NCBI GenBank assembly: GCA_022457065.1
Contig: JAJGBQ010000008.1
Span: 1,169,545 to 1,233,544 of the forward strand
Length of the DNA stretch: 64,000 bases
Origin: Curvularia sp. ZM96
Taxonomy: Eukaryota > Ascomycota > Dothideomycetes > Pleosporales > Pleosporaceae
Direction of reading: 5' to 3'
The translations under genes and the position numbers were made by a program. Positions 11,165-23,739 of the stretch are shown here, piece by piece. The notes beneath the pieces were generated by a model. The model was not told the DNA's origin. It did no database searches and was given only the letters and a program-made list of their open reading frames with translations. Position 1 is the first letter of the stretch; the number at the start of each line of letters is the position of its first letter.

Positions 11165-11905
11165 TGTACAGTCACGGGCTAAAGGTTTCGCCTCGCAAGC
11201 GATTTCTCGCCAAAATTAGCCTACTTCGCAGCATGACATCTCTATAACTACATTCCTAAACGCTTATAAAAATCTCAAAGAGTTAAGGAACTTACTAGAC
11301 AATTACTTTATTAGAAGGATAGTAAATAACAATCAGAGCGTGCGTGAGTATACTACATCAAATTAGTAAAAATTTGAAGTTATTGGATTTTGTATGGAAA
11401 AGTCGCTAACAACGCGATTTTTAGCACTTTTTTCTCTTTTTTACTTTAAAATAGTACACCTACGCTGTAACGGCGCAGGCAAGACTAGTCAGTTCAGTAT
11501 CGGCAATAGTATCACTCAGAGGCATATGGGAGTGCGTGGGATAGCAGAAGAGCCTTGATTCGATAGACACCTATAGGCCTAGTACGAAAGGATATCAAAA
11601 ATCTACAGAATAGTGATGTAAGAAGAGCTGTACTTACACCAGCCGAATCGGATCAATCTTGGATCACTGGTCAAGGACACTGTACTGATAGGGTTCCGGT
11701 CCATGCCGTTACATACGTATGCTCTAATTGTTATTCTCTATCCTTCTAAGATAGTAAATGAATAGTAAGTTTTTTTATTGCTTTAGGTCTTTAAAGCGTT
11801 TATAAACGTGGTTATAGAGATATGATAGTATAGAAAAGACAGCTTTCTAGTGGGGCTTAGTAGAGATTTTAGCCGCAAGGTAATACTTTCAGCCTAGTAC
11901 TGTAT
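11165..11905. repeat. Imperfect fold-back repeat split by a solo LTR (left arm)
   Basis: About 180 bp at 11165-11345 pair with 11714-11905 as diverged inverted copies: for example, the sequence around TTAGAAGGATAGTAAATAACAA faces its complement around TTGTTATTCTCTATCCTTCT. Between them lie about 120 bp and the family B solo LTR 11466-11713. It looks like a non-autonomous DNA element with long inverted arms that was later hit by the retroelement. Confidence 0.55.
11466..11713. mobile_element. Solo LTR, family B, copy 2 (left arm)
   Basis: 248 bp, TGTAACGGCG to GCCGTTACA, in the opposite orientation to copies 1 and 3. The flanks TACGC and TACGT differ by one C-to-T change. No internal element remains. 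Confidence 0.8.
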
Positions 11906-12471
11906 GTTTAATAAATTTTCAATTAGTAGAAATACTTAGCTGATCAACTTTTCTTAGAAAATATTATAGTATGACTCCCCCAAAGAATTCTTTTAGATAA
12001 TAAGTATCTACTCGTTGTATAGTTCTCTTAGAGATATATAGAATAATTCTTCTATAGTTTAGAAGCATAATTATAGTAACTTCTTATAGAGTTATTATAG
12101 AGCTATTACCCAAAGGCTCACGTTATATTCACTCTTTTATAGTATATATATTTCGACATTTGACTATTCCTAATTTTTATATTTTGAGTAACTTAAACTA
12201 GTATTCTAAGTAAACTAGACACTAGTGTTAAGGATATTTATTAGTTACCAATTCCTAGATATAACTATATCTAGATATTCAAGAACTAAAGTCTTTATAT
12301 TAGAGAAAATTCTATGTGCTTTATATATTATAGTTATAGTAGTTATTTATAGGTAGCTTGTCTATATTTCAAAGGTAATATTAGTTTATTAACTATTATC
12401 TTAGTATTTTTAAATAACTATTTTACTATAAAATTACTATAAAATCTACAAATAGCTTTTTTATTCTTAAG

Positions 12472-12739
12472 TGTAACGGCACACTATCAAACCAACCCAG
12501 TGGCCATTCAGCCGATAGATCCAGGATCAGACCGAACCAGATCCGAGTCGGACCCGTATCGGCCAGTATAAGTACAGACTATCCCACATAGTTATTCTGT
12601 AGATTTTTGATATCCTTTCGTACAAGGCCTATAGGTGTCTATCGAATCAAGGCTCAATTGACGTCCCACGCACTCCCATATGCCTCTGAGTGACTCTACA
12701 GCCGGTACTGATCCGACCAGACTTGCCTGTGCCGTTACA
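12472..12739. mobile_element. Solo LTR, family B, copy 3 (left arm)
   Basis: 268 bp with perfect 11-bp inverted ends (TGTAACGGCAC and GTGCCGTTACA) and perfect 5-bp flanks TTAAG (12467-12471, 12740-12744). It is about 20 bp longer than copy 2 through a short internal difference near the AGATCCAGGATCAG block. Confidence 0.85.
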
Positions 12740-13289
12740 TTAAGTAATACACCGTTGGGGTATAAATCATTTTTACGAGTTTGGTAGCTTTTTAATAAAT
12801 AGTAACTTATATTTGTTATAGCTCAACATCTATTCCTTATAAGCTCGAGTTTAAATATTTTAATTTTCAAAAAGTTTCTTAATACTAAAAGCCAAAAGCT
12901 ATTAGCTAAGTAAACTAATCTACTTCTATTATAGATTTTAGATATATACAGTAGCTTTTCTTTTACTAGACAGATACTCTATATACTAAGTAATAATACC
13001 TCTATAGTTAAAAGTAATATTATATTAATCAGTTTAGTAATTGAAATACTCTCTAACTTATATAGGTATTATATTACTAAAATCCAGCTAATGCTATTGT
13101 AGAGAAAATTAAAGCTAATAGTTATTTCATAATGCTAGTACTTAGACTACAATATACTATTTCCAAATTAAAATAGATTACAATTTGGCTATTTTCTTTT
13201 ATCTATTAGAACAGTCTTTGATCTTATAAATCTCTATTTTATGTTAAGATTATGATGATAAAAGCTTTAGCTTATAAAAGAATCTTATA

Positions 13290-14330
13290 AAACTTATTAG
13301 ATAGACTAGGATTTATATTTCTATACTAAGAATAATAGTTGAATTCGAAATCTAGATAGTAGTTAAGATAATCTTACCTCCGTTGGCTTTCTACAAAAGA
13401 CGCTTAAAGTTTATAATTTTATCGTTACCTAGCTATAATATATCTACTCCTTGGCAAACCTTTATCTACTCAATATGTATTTATACAAATATTATTTATC
13501 TCTTCATAAACTAGCTATTTAGGTTAATGAAAAAGAGGATTTATTTTTACTACCTATAGGTTATGAACCTGGCTAGGTGCTTATAACTTATTAGGAATTT
13601 TGTAATACTATATTGATATTTTTTATTTCTTTATATTACGTTGATTATATAGAGGGAATGATAGCTATATACTTGACTAGGTATTGTAGTTACTGCTTAA
13701 TAGTTATTGCTCGCATTTAACTATAACATCACTAGCATAGTAGTACCTTTTCGTTTTTAAGTAGATTAGGAATATTTACATATTTCTAATTAGTTAGCTA
13801 TAACCCTTTATACTATTAAAGATTACTATAGGAGAAGTGTTTATGTAATATATCTATTAAAATAAAATATATATATACATATTATTAGCTCTGCCATTAT
13901 ATATATAAATATATATGATTTTTATACATCAAATAATAAAAAGGAGCTTTAAGTAATTTATTTATAACATTATGTAGAAGGAACTCGAGTATTCTAGAAT
14001 AAAAGTCCATATAATATAGTGGTATTAGCAAGGAACTTATGTAGTATTAGTCCCTACTTGCTCTACCTATGGAAATATAGGATATTCGAGTTTTATATGC
14101 GTTATTCCTATTTTAGAAGTGGCGGGACTACGCGCGTATATTATTCTAAAAGTAAACTAGCTAGAGGCTCTAATAAGCATTAAGAATCCATTATAATATA
14201 TATTAAGTAGTTTTAAGAACGTGTTCTAGCTATATATACTAGTGATTGTAATTAGGGTTATAGAAAAACTAGGGCTTTTTATTGTTATTAGTAATCTAAG
14301 AATTAAAAGTTTAAAATCTATATTCTATTT
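13290..14330 (+). repeat. 5' LTR/leader region of copia element 1 (left arm)
   Basis: AT-rich, no gene. It shares ordered blocks with 20700-21730, upstream of the second copia remnant: TACCTAGCTATAATATATCTAC, GCTAGGTGCTTATAACTTAT, AGTCCCTACTTGCTCTACCTAT and a GCGTATATTATT block. Because both stretches precede copia gag sequence, they are best read as LTR plus leader of related elements. Exact LTR ends are not visible after decay. Mirror at 35509-36549. Confidence 0.5.
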
Positions 14331-14531
14331 TGATTTAACTCGATTAGATATAACATAGTTAAATATATGTCTTTATATAACTATAAGAGTAGTATTTAAG
14401 TGTTATATTCTAAGTTTAGCTATAACAACTAATAGTTGCTCTAGAGCTAGTATATTTATTATATATATCATATTTAGGTGTAGATATATCTTAACTAGAG
14501 AAAATATTACTGTAATGTAGTAATATATCGA

Positions 14532-14537
<6 letters not shown>

Positions 14538-14569
<32 letters not shown>

Positions 14570-14598
14570 TTGAATTATATTTATATATATATATATAT
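14538..14598. repeat. TA dinucleotide microsatellite (left arm)
   Basis: Two TA runs of 27 and 16 bases separated by a short interruption. The same runs, with the same lengths, lie at 35241-35301 in the right arm. Confidence 0.8.
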
Positions 14599-14689
14599 GT
14601 ATAGCTAATATCTTTTATATTAAGATAACCGTTTGAATATTCTACTTTTAGCTCAAAATAATATATATCTAATTTTAATTATTACTACT

Positions 14690-17600
14690 AATAAGTTATA
14701 AGAAGAGATAGTGTCTTTGAGTTGCCTAAGTTAAGAGGCTCTAGCAGTTACAGTATTTAGGCTATTAGACTAGAAGCCCTACTAACTAGAGAAGAATATC
14801 TAGACGTTGTTACGTTAGATATTAATTATCATACAGAAACAGAACGTATTAATCTAGAAGAAAAGTCTAAAAAGGTTCTAGCTATACTCTATTAACGCTA
14901 GAGGTTGGCCCTCTACAACAAGTCAAGCATATCAAAAACCAATATTCATTATAGGCTAATCTAAAAAATTATTATAAGGCCAAATATTATAGTAGCGAGT
15001 TTTTAAGATCTAAAGAGCTAATTCATACTACTATTTATACTTTAGAAGGCGATCTAGAACGATTCTCAAATCAATTAGAAAAGTTAATCAACAATTTAGA
15101 AGGAAAAGATATTATTTTGCATAAAAGGCTCATCATAGCTCTATCACTAAATAAGTTGTCTAAAGATAATAACTATTAAGTTACTATCATTACTCACAGT
15201 ATCATAGACTACAGTAGCAACCTAGTTTCAAACAATATAATGTCTTACTTGCTAGATAAATATCCCCAAAATAGTACTACTAGAAACAATAATGCTATTG
15301 TTAAGTCTAATATATTTAGACTTAGCTATCCAATCAAAGATAATAAATCTAATCTCTTTAGAAATAGAGATGGCGATATTAAAATAGCTATAGCAACTCA
15401 AGAGCCCATCTTTAATAAAAATCAATCTAACAAATCTCAAAAGATCTACCTACACTATGATACAAACGGACATCTAATAGATAGCTGTTTGTTCTGATAT
15501 CCACATCTTCAAACTAGTAATCGTCATAAAATCACTATGTATAGGACTACTAGTAATAATAAAGCTGTATTATCTACTATTATTAACAATATTAAAAGTA
15601 CTTAGTTAATAGTAGAAAGAATAAGAATGTAAGTATAGGTTTTATTCTAGATAATGGAGCTGTGAGATGTTTGGCGGATAGGAATGGAGATATCAAGAAT
15701 AGTATTAAGACGAATCCTTGAGGTTCAGTCCCAGGTTCGGAGGAAGTATTTATACAGTACATGTCCTCGTCCCTATTGGCCCGAGGGATGCCCGATGGGG
15801 GTCCGAGGGATCTCCTCAGGGACCTTCCCCAAGTCACGTGACAGGAGCGAAAGTCCACACTTGCTATCTAAAAGATCTATCTATTAGAGTTAAATCTTCT
15901 AATACCTATATTAAGTATAGAAACACTGATAAAGATAGATTAGGAAGTAGAGAAAGCAATATTGTCATTTAATCTGCTAGTACTAATATAGTAGTAAAAC
16001 TAAATAACGCTTTGTATATTCCTAAGTTAGGAGTTATCTTACTTCGTGTAAGCTTAATAACTAATAGCGAATTTAACACATCATTTGATAAAACTAATAG
16101 TTTTGATTATGATATTAATACTTATACCATGGCAAAAGAACGCTATTAGCAAGGAACTAACGTTTTTAGTATTAATAAAAGCGATAATACATCTAGTAAA
16201 TCTGAGTCTTTCATTCAAATACTATAGGCGACTAGGATTTGGGAAATTTAAAAAATCTATATAATATTATATTTATGAATGAAATGATACCTTATGATAG
16301 TAATACTATAGATCTATTACATAACAAACTGGGCCATATTGAAATTACAGCTATCAAGCAACTAGAACAAAATACTCTAGGCGCAAAGATATATCTAGGG
16401 GATATACGACAATCTAAGCAGACTAGGAATAGAAGTACTAGATAGTCTTGTCAAGTTTTTCTTTGTTTAGATTTTATATATATAGATATAGGTAGACTCA
16501 TGTTAACTAAAACCTTTAGAGGTTATATATATCACATTACTTTCACATATACTTTTACCAGATATTTAGACGTAAAACGATTAAAACGTAGATATCATAT
16601 ACTAAAAAGCTATGAATCTAGAAGTAGATATACTGATTTAATCTAAAACCCAAAAGGGCTATTATTAATAGAGAACATAATAAGAGACTATTGTGTTTTA
16701 AATAAGAAGCTTAGTTTAGATTAAATTTCTAACAAATATAATGCTGGAAGAGTAGTAAAAGGCTTTTTACAGCGATATAATATGGATTACAACGAAACTT
16801 CTACTTCCAGTAGTAAGCCTAGTATTATTAGATTATTATTAGCTATTTAGACTAGAAAGTCTACACTTAGGACGTGAAACAAGCGATTCCTAAAACGCAA
16901 TTAGATAATAATAGTACTTTAGTTGAGCTGCCTATAGGCTTAGAAGAATATATATCAAGTAAAGCTTTAGCTAGTATTAAATATAAAGCTACTATCAAAT
17001 ATATGAGAAATGTAAAAGGTGATAAAGACTATAATGATAACTATAGTTTGTAGGGTGAATAAAGCTATATAGCGATTAAAATAAGCTCCTAGATAGTGAT
17101 ACTTATTTCCATTGAGTATACTAAAAGAAATGAGTTTTACTCTATTAAAAATAGATAATAGTATAAATATCTATAAATAAAACAAGATACTATTAGCTAC
17201 TCGTGTCGACAATATATTGGTTTTTACAAAAACTAAATGTCTAATCAAGGATATAAAAGGAAATATTTAAGATTTCTAGATTGGAAATAACTAATTTAGT
17301 AGAATCAAAACAGTTTCTTAGAGTAGAGATAATTCAATCTAAATCTAATAAGTATATTATGTATAATTACTTAGCTCAGCTTTATCAGTCAAAAACTATC
17401 AAACTTTGATAAGCTATTGGATAAATTAAATATATACGTGTAGCTATAGGCACTAAGTTATATAAGAACTAAGAGTAATCTAATAATAATCTAAATAAAG
17501 ATGCCTAAAAAAACATTTGCAGCTAAATATATATAACTATATTAGGCCTAATATAGTTGTATTGTGAATTACCCAGCTTGATTTATAAGTAATTCTAATT

Positions 17601-18245
17601 TAGAAAACTATAAATATCCAAATCGTATATCTAGTTACTTAAATAAGACTAGACACTACGGCTTTGATCTTGCTTTGCAGTTAACATTATCAGATCATAT
17701 TAAAGATACTGTTAATTTATTAGATACTAGCAATTCTGACAAGAGGGGTAATCTAGGTACTAACAAAATTCACTAGTAGAAATATATTTTGAGTATAAAA
17801 TAATGTATATAATATTGATAATAAGAGTACAGCTATCAACTAGATTTCTAGAGTCATAAAAGGTAACAGCTATTTCTAGCGTAGAAGCGGAATGTATTGC
17901 TTCAAAAAGAGCGACTAAAAAAAGTTTATATCTAAAAAACTTTCTTAAAGAGATGTTTAGCTTGAAACCTATCTAAGAAGTTGGTAATATAGTTATTGCT
18001 ACTAATATTATTAAAACTAGTAGCTAAAGTACTATAGAATGAACGACACATCTTACATATTACGCTAGAACTAAGCACGTAGATTTAACCTATTACTTTG
18101 CTAAGTATAATCTCGAATTAAATAATATTAATATAGTATATAGAGATACTAAAGTAATACCAGTAGACATGTTAAGTAAGTCTACTAGTACTAGAAGGCT
18201 TCTAGACTTTACAAATAGAATTAATGTAGTTAATACGAAATATTA
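14690..18245 (+). mobile_element. Ty1/copia retrotransposon relic 1 (left arm)
   Basis: Pieces of one Pol polyprotein appear in order, broken by stops and shifts. The gag part starts with an IRLEALLTREEYLDVVT-type block (14765 on) and ends in a damaged zinc knuckle at 15444-15488 (Y-x2-Y-x4-H-x4-C, two Cys codons turned to Tyr). A protease start ILDNGA at 15642-15660 is cut by a solo LTR. GAG-pre-integrase DLLHNKLGHIE lies at about 16305. The integrase core is mostly gone. Reverse transcriptase blocks (GFLQRYNMDYNET, then LDNNSTLVELPIG) span 16757-16960. RNase H blocks (VEAECIASKRATKK and ARTKHVDLTYYFAKY) span 17875-18115. This order (integrase before RT) defines copia. It is non-functional; the TA-rich decay is typical of RIP. 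Confidence 0.85.
15661..15843 (-). mobile_element. Solo LTR, family A, copy 2, inside copia protease (left arm)
   Basis: 183 bp, TGTGAGATG to CACGTGACA, flanked by perfect 5-bp repeats GGAGC (15656-15660 and 15844-15848). The promoter direction is the minus strand, opposite to the host element. It enters the copia frame within the protease active-site motif (DNGA). Confidence 0.92.
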
Positions 18246-20699
18246 GTAAGAAATAGAATGATTATAGCCGTTATTAAAGCTAACTATTTAAATTTATTAA
18301 GTATAATCACTCTTATACACTATTCTAAAACTCTAGATATAGTAGTTATGAGGCTGATACAGCTTAAAAAGTAAATCTAATCTGATAGACAAGTTAAATC
18401 CTACTTAAACTATTAATTAAGTTCTATTAAATAGTTTTATCACCTAGATTACTACAAAGGAATTATTTAATCTGAATATTGGGATAGGTTTTATAATAAG
18501 TATATAACTATACAAATCAATTTCCAAGGTCTATACTATAGTTCTAATTATTAATACTTCTAGTGTTAAATTATACAAAAATCAAGCGTCTATGATAATT
18601 AAATCGTGTTATTATACTATTCAATCGTAACTTTTACTACTTTAGTGTTAGTACAGATATAATAATTTTATCACAATACAGTTAGCTAGACAATCATAGA
18701 TTGGTTAAAACTATTCTAAAAGCTCTAGAATTTGGGATAGTTTAGGATTTTATTATATATCTTAATCTATATAAGAAGTATATAAGTTTATCACAACTCG
18801 GGATTCTTCTATCTTATTAATACTAAGTTATTAGCTTATTAAAAACGCCTAGTAATTGCTATTACCCCGCTTTACCTGTCGTTCTTCTATATTATGTGAT
18901 AGTATGATCTTAAATATAGATAGTAGTTAAGCTAAGTTCAACTCTATTAGCTTTATATAAAAGAAGCTATAAGTCTATAACAGTATTATTACCTAGCTAT
19001 AATATATCTACTATGTACCTAGCGTTAATACGATAGATATATATATTCATAAATATATTATTTATCGTTCAATAAACTACTCTAGTAAATAGACAGATTT
19101 ATCTATTGTAACTTTCTTATAAATAATTTTTAGTTACGCCAAGTTAATCTAATCTAACATAATCAAGTCATGTAATTAACCGGAGAATTAATATAACTAG
19201 CTTGCGATAATACAGGCCTATACCTTGAGTATGTAATTAGAATCTAGATATAATTTAGATCTCTACCTAGAATTACTAATCAAGTTACCCTTGAATATTA
19301 TCATACCACCTCTCTCTTCGCATATAGCTAGTGCAATACTTATAGTACCTTTTTATTATTTTATTTCTTATCTAGTATATTATCATTTCCCTTTATTTGA
19401 ATTTTATAGTAATCTCCAAAAGAGTTTCGTATACTGAGTAGTTTCTTACTAAAACTAGCCTACTTTATAATCTTGTAGCTTTCAAACTAGAATTTAAACA
19501 GCTATTAAATCAGAGTATAGAAAGGAAATAGCTAATTATTTAATATATAAAAGTTATAAATAGTTAATAGAACTTATAAAAAGTAGTAGGATTTTGACGT
19601 AGTCGAAGTTTTCGTTATTATTAACTTGATTAGTAGACAACGCCTAGATTATAGTATTTTACTCTCTGTACTATATAATATGCTTCTTATATGCTTTTCA
19701 TAGAATTCTAGTTGACCTATACTTATATTCGCTTCTTAGAAAGTTTTAGATTTAAAGATTTTCTAATAAGGAGTTGCTAAAAACTAGAATTTTAAGAATG
19801 TAGCGTGTTAGTGAAGCTTGGTAGAGTAACTAAGAGAGTTTTAGAACTTTGGCCTTAGTACTATATATTAATATACTTCTATTATCCCTCTAGCATAGCA
19901 TAGCCTTGTTATAGCGCTAGTCTTTCTTTCTTATATAATACTATTCTAGATAGCACTATCTTTGATACTTTATATACTGGTATCTCTATGAACTATCTCG
20001 ATTATCAAGATTTTATTATTATTCTTATTTACTTTATAGAGCTATCTTTAGCTACTATATAGTATCAAACTATTAGAAGCTGCTCTAAACTTATAACAAT
20101 ATCAATTACATATTATTAGATATAGAGTACCATACTTTAATATAATTTCAAAGAAGGCTTAGAACATACACTTAAAGTAAGGCTATAGATAAGTATATTA
20201 TAAAGAAAATATTATACTTTAAAAGAAGATTCTATACATACTAAGACTATCTACGCTCTTAGATAGTATAGATATAACAATCTATTATTCTACTCGAATT
20301 CTCTTCTCTATACTATAGTCAACTCACTTAAATATATATAAAATGACTTTTTATTGATAATATCTTTTAATTACACTTCAAGCGCTTTAGCAAATATTCC
20401 ATTCCATGCTTTACGCGCCTTTATAGTAGGCTAGGTCTAGATTAACAACTATTATTTATATAGAATATCTAAAAAGTATAAATTATAATAGTAATTATTC
20501 TATTATTTAATTACTATAATAGTCTATAAAACTAGACTATTCTCAATTAGCTTGGATTGTTCTAGTAGCTCGAAATTTGTCAATGTAAGTGATTTCTTTG
20601 ACTGCCAATCTTAACAAACATATCTACATTGTCATTACTCTATTATTCTAGTTTAGCTTATTATTATAAAAATTTAACTTATAATAATATCTTATAAAT
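18246..20699. other. AT-rich, RIP-like DNA without genes (left arm)
   Basis: Dense in TA and stop codons on both strands. Apart from the LTR-like fragment at 18880-19100, nothing is recognised. Mirror at 29141-31594. Confidence 0.6.
18880..19100 (+). repeat. Probable 3' LTR fragment of copia element 1 (left arm)
   Basis: This stretch repeats the CTATTAGCTTTATATAAAAG and TTACCTAGCTATAATATATC blocks found in the presumed 5' LTR at 13290-14330. Its position after the RNase H fragments fits a 3' LTR. The remainder of 18246-20700 is AT-rich without any protein-coding signal. Mirror at 30740-30960. Confidence 0.4.
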
Positions 20700-21730
20700 C
20701 TTGTTAGATATGTTAAATGACACACTTCTATTAAAAATCTGATAGTTAGATTTCTAATCTAGATAGGAGTAAGGAGTTACTTAACTCCGTCAGCTTTCTA
20801 TAAAAGAAGCTTATAGTCTACAGTAAAATCGTTACCTAGCTACAGTTTATCTACTTGTTACCTACAATTTGCCTACTTATTTTATACTTTTTTATATACT
20901 AGTTCTATCTTAATAAGATTTTAAAGTTAATTAAGAAAGTTGTTTATTACTTTTACCTCTAACTTTCTTACAGGTTATGAGCCCGGCTAGGTGGTTATAG
21001 CTTATCAAGTACTTCCTTTACTCTAGTAATATATTGTGTTGTTATATTATCATATTACTCAGAGGGAACAATATCTTAGTGGTTTTCCTAGTACTGAAAA
21101 GAAATTATTTTAGAGTTTTTACTCGATCTATACTATAGTACAACTAGTATTACAGTATCTCTTATCTTTCAAGCTATTTAGAATTATATTATATTTCTAC
21201 TTAGTTAGCTATTAGTCTCTATTATATTTAGAATACAATAGCAGAAGTAAATATCTAGCATAACGATTAGAATCTTTTATAGATATTTCTATATATTTAG
21301 CTTTTACTATGTTATATATTATTCTATCTATGTTACAGTCTAATACATTAGATAACGAAAAGAAGCTTTTAGCTATTTATTTATTTATTCATCAGGAAGA
21401 AACTCGAGTACCCGAAATAAAGATAAATAGTTTAGCAGTATTAGCTAAGACCTTTTCTAGGATTAGTCCCTGCTTGCTCTACCTATAGGTATATAGAATT
21501 CTAGAGTTTTATATACCTTATTCCTATCCAGAAAGTGGTGGGATTACCCGCGTATATTATTTCAAAAGTAAACTAGCTATGGGCTCTAATAAGCTTTAAA
21601 AATCCATTTTACTAGATTAACATATATAAAAAGACGCCTTAAAAACGCGTTCTACTTTATATATACTAGTAATTGTAATCCTAGTTAATGAAAAACGAGG
21701 GATTTTTGTCGTTATTAGTCATGAAAAATA
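20700..21730 (+). repeat. 5' LTR/leader region of copia element 2 (left arm)
   Basis: It begins near TGTTAGATATGTTAA and shares the block series described for 13290-14330, including GTTATGAGCCCGGCTAGGTG and TAGTCCCTGCTTGCTCTACC. It is less decayed than the first copy: several G or C bases survive where the first has A or T. Mirror at 28110-29140. Confidence 0.5.
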
Positions 21731-22099
21731 AAGATTCTACAGCCTATAATTATCTAATTACCATATATGTAGATAATTAGACGATTATAATATAAGCAAG
21801 TACTATATAACTCTAAAAGTCGTAGTTGAATAGTGATAGTTACAAGTTACGATTTAGCTATATTTACTAATATTTATATAGTCTATCTCCATATCTATAT
21901 CTATATATAATATAGATAAATAGATAACTAGCCTACTAGATATAACGCTGTTATAGTCTAGTGTTTTGATATATATATTGTATTATATCTATATGTAGAT
22001 ACTCTCTAAATATATATGTTGATGTAACTATCACTCTTATGATCTTAGCAAATCGCGTATCTATCTTACAAACAAAAATCACTACCTATTGTCAATTGA

Positions 22100-22950
22100 T
22101 ATATCAAAATAGATAATTTATTTAAAATCCCTAAGCTGAAAGGCTTTAGTAGCTATGATATATGGTCTACTAGATTAGAAGCCCTACTTACTAGAGAAGG
22201 ATATCTAGGCGTTTTTACGTCAGTTATCAATTAATTATACAGGAATAGAACGTCAAAATCTAGAAGAACAAGCTCTAAAAGCTTCTGGTTATATTATATT
22301 AACTCTCAAGGATGGTCCTCTACTACAAGTTAGATACATCAAAAATCCATTTTTATCATGGGTTACTCCAAACAATCTTTACGAGGCTAAAGTCTTTAGT
22401 AGCGAGTTTTTAATATCTAAAGAGCTAATTAATACTACTATTTTCCATTTTAGAGGTAATTTAGAGATATATATAAATCACTTTCAGAGTTTGATTAATA
22501 GTCTAGAGGCAAAGAAAATAGTATTGCCTAATAAATTCATCACTGCTCTACTACTAAAAAACTTATCTGAAGCATACAATTATTTGGTTACTTTTATTAC
22601 TTGGAATATTAGAGCAGATAGTGACAATCTAGTAATAGCAGATATTATTACTGATTTATTAGACGCATATAGGCGTATTAGTACCGCTAAAAGTAATACT
22701 ACGCCTAATCTACCTAATAGACTAAGTTATCCAACGAAAAACACTAAATCTAATTTTTTTTAGAGATAGAGAAGTTAAAATAGTTCTAGATACTAAAAAG
22801 CCATATTTCAATCATAATAGTAAAAAAAAATAGAAGAATTTGTTCTCACTGCCAGAAAAGTAGGCGCCTAATCGATAGTTGTCTTATATTGTATCCCCAT
22901 CTAAAACCCAGTAACACTAAAAAGAGTATAGATATTACTTATAGTAGTAG
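22100..22950 (+). mobile_element. Ty1/copia relic 2, gag end only (left arm)
   Basis: It carries a DIWSTRLEALLTREGYL block at about 22150 and an open frame of 90 codons (22491-22763) with LPNKFITALLLKNLSEAYNY, typical of copia gag (UBN2-like). A zinc-knuckle remnant near 22850 is out of frame. It is related to copia relic 1, whose gag begins with almost the same words. Pol is absent: homology ends before 22960. Confidence 0.75.
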
Positions 22951-23739
22951 TACAGAGGGGTGACACAAATAAAACGTACTCTAAAAAGTAGCAGTTTTTA
23001 AATGATTATAGCTCACTAGCTAGACTAGCTAGACCTAAGCGGGTTAGTAATTCGAAAAGCTATAATATAGGAAATTAATATAGACTACTCGTGGACGGCT
23101 TAGTAAGCACTAGAATAGCTACACAACCTTCTAAACGTAGTAGTAATAAATAGCTAGTATTTAACGCTAGATTTCTCGCCTTTCCTTCCATTATATCTGC
23201 TTAAAATCTCCAGTATAGATATTCAATATCTAATTAATAATATATTATCTTTGTAGAAAATTCTAATGTACAGGATAATATATATAACTAAAAGTAGATA
23301 AATAGCTTTTTTTTGCTATAATAGACTATTATTGCTTACTAATACTTAGTAAACCAGCCCTTAGCTTCTACTACTGCTTTATATCGCCTAGGTATAGATA
23401 AAATACAATTATCTATAGCCTGTTGTGGTATAGCCACTCACTCTTCAAAAATAGCTTTGATAAAGCTCTTTATTCCTAACTCGCTATTACCCTGCCCTAA
23501 AGAGCTAATAGGCCGTTTATTTAAACGATCTTTAAGTAAGCTCCACACGTTTTCGATAGGATTTAAATCAGGGCTATAGGGAGGATGTGGATAAAGCTTA
23601 ACTTTATTCCTAGAAAACCACGATAAAACGTTATTAGTTTTATGAATTTTAGAGTTATCCTGCTGAAACTGCCAGCCTAGATAGATATTAGTATATATAT
23701 TATTTTATATAAACTAGATATTAAACAGCTATTATAGTT

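Larger units (their letters stand above)
1..23111. repeat. Left arm of a giant inverted repeat (about 23.1 kb)
   Basis: This segment is repeated as its reverse complement at 26729-49833. I matched the outer edge (first 13 bases against 49821-49833), the inner edge (23097-23111 against 26729-26743) and every recognisable feature between. Proteins read from matched frames are identical in both arms, apart from one frame that crosses a homopolymer difference. Three length differences were located: a T-run at 4407-4414 (8 against 6), a C/T tract at 11428-11442 (3 nt longer here) and an A-run at 17917-17923 (7 against 6). The arm touches the window start, so its true outer end is unseen. Confidence 0.97.

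Noticed and set aside
11165..11905. tRNA or other small RNA gene in the fold-back region
   Set aside because: The pairing is long, imperfect and element-like; no A-box or B-box arrangement was found.
14538..14598. Regular TA arrays resembling a short repeat cluster
   Set aside because: Plain dinucleotide microsatellite in AT-rich DNA; there are no spacers, so not CRISPR.
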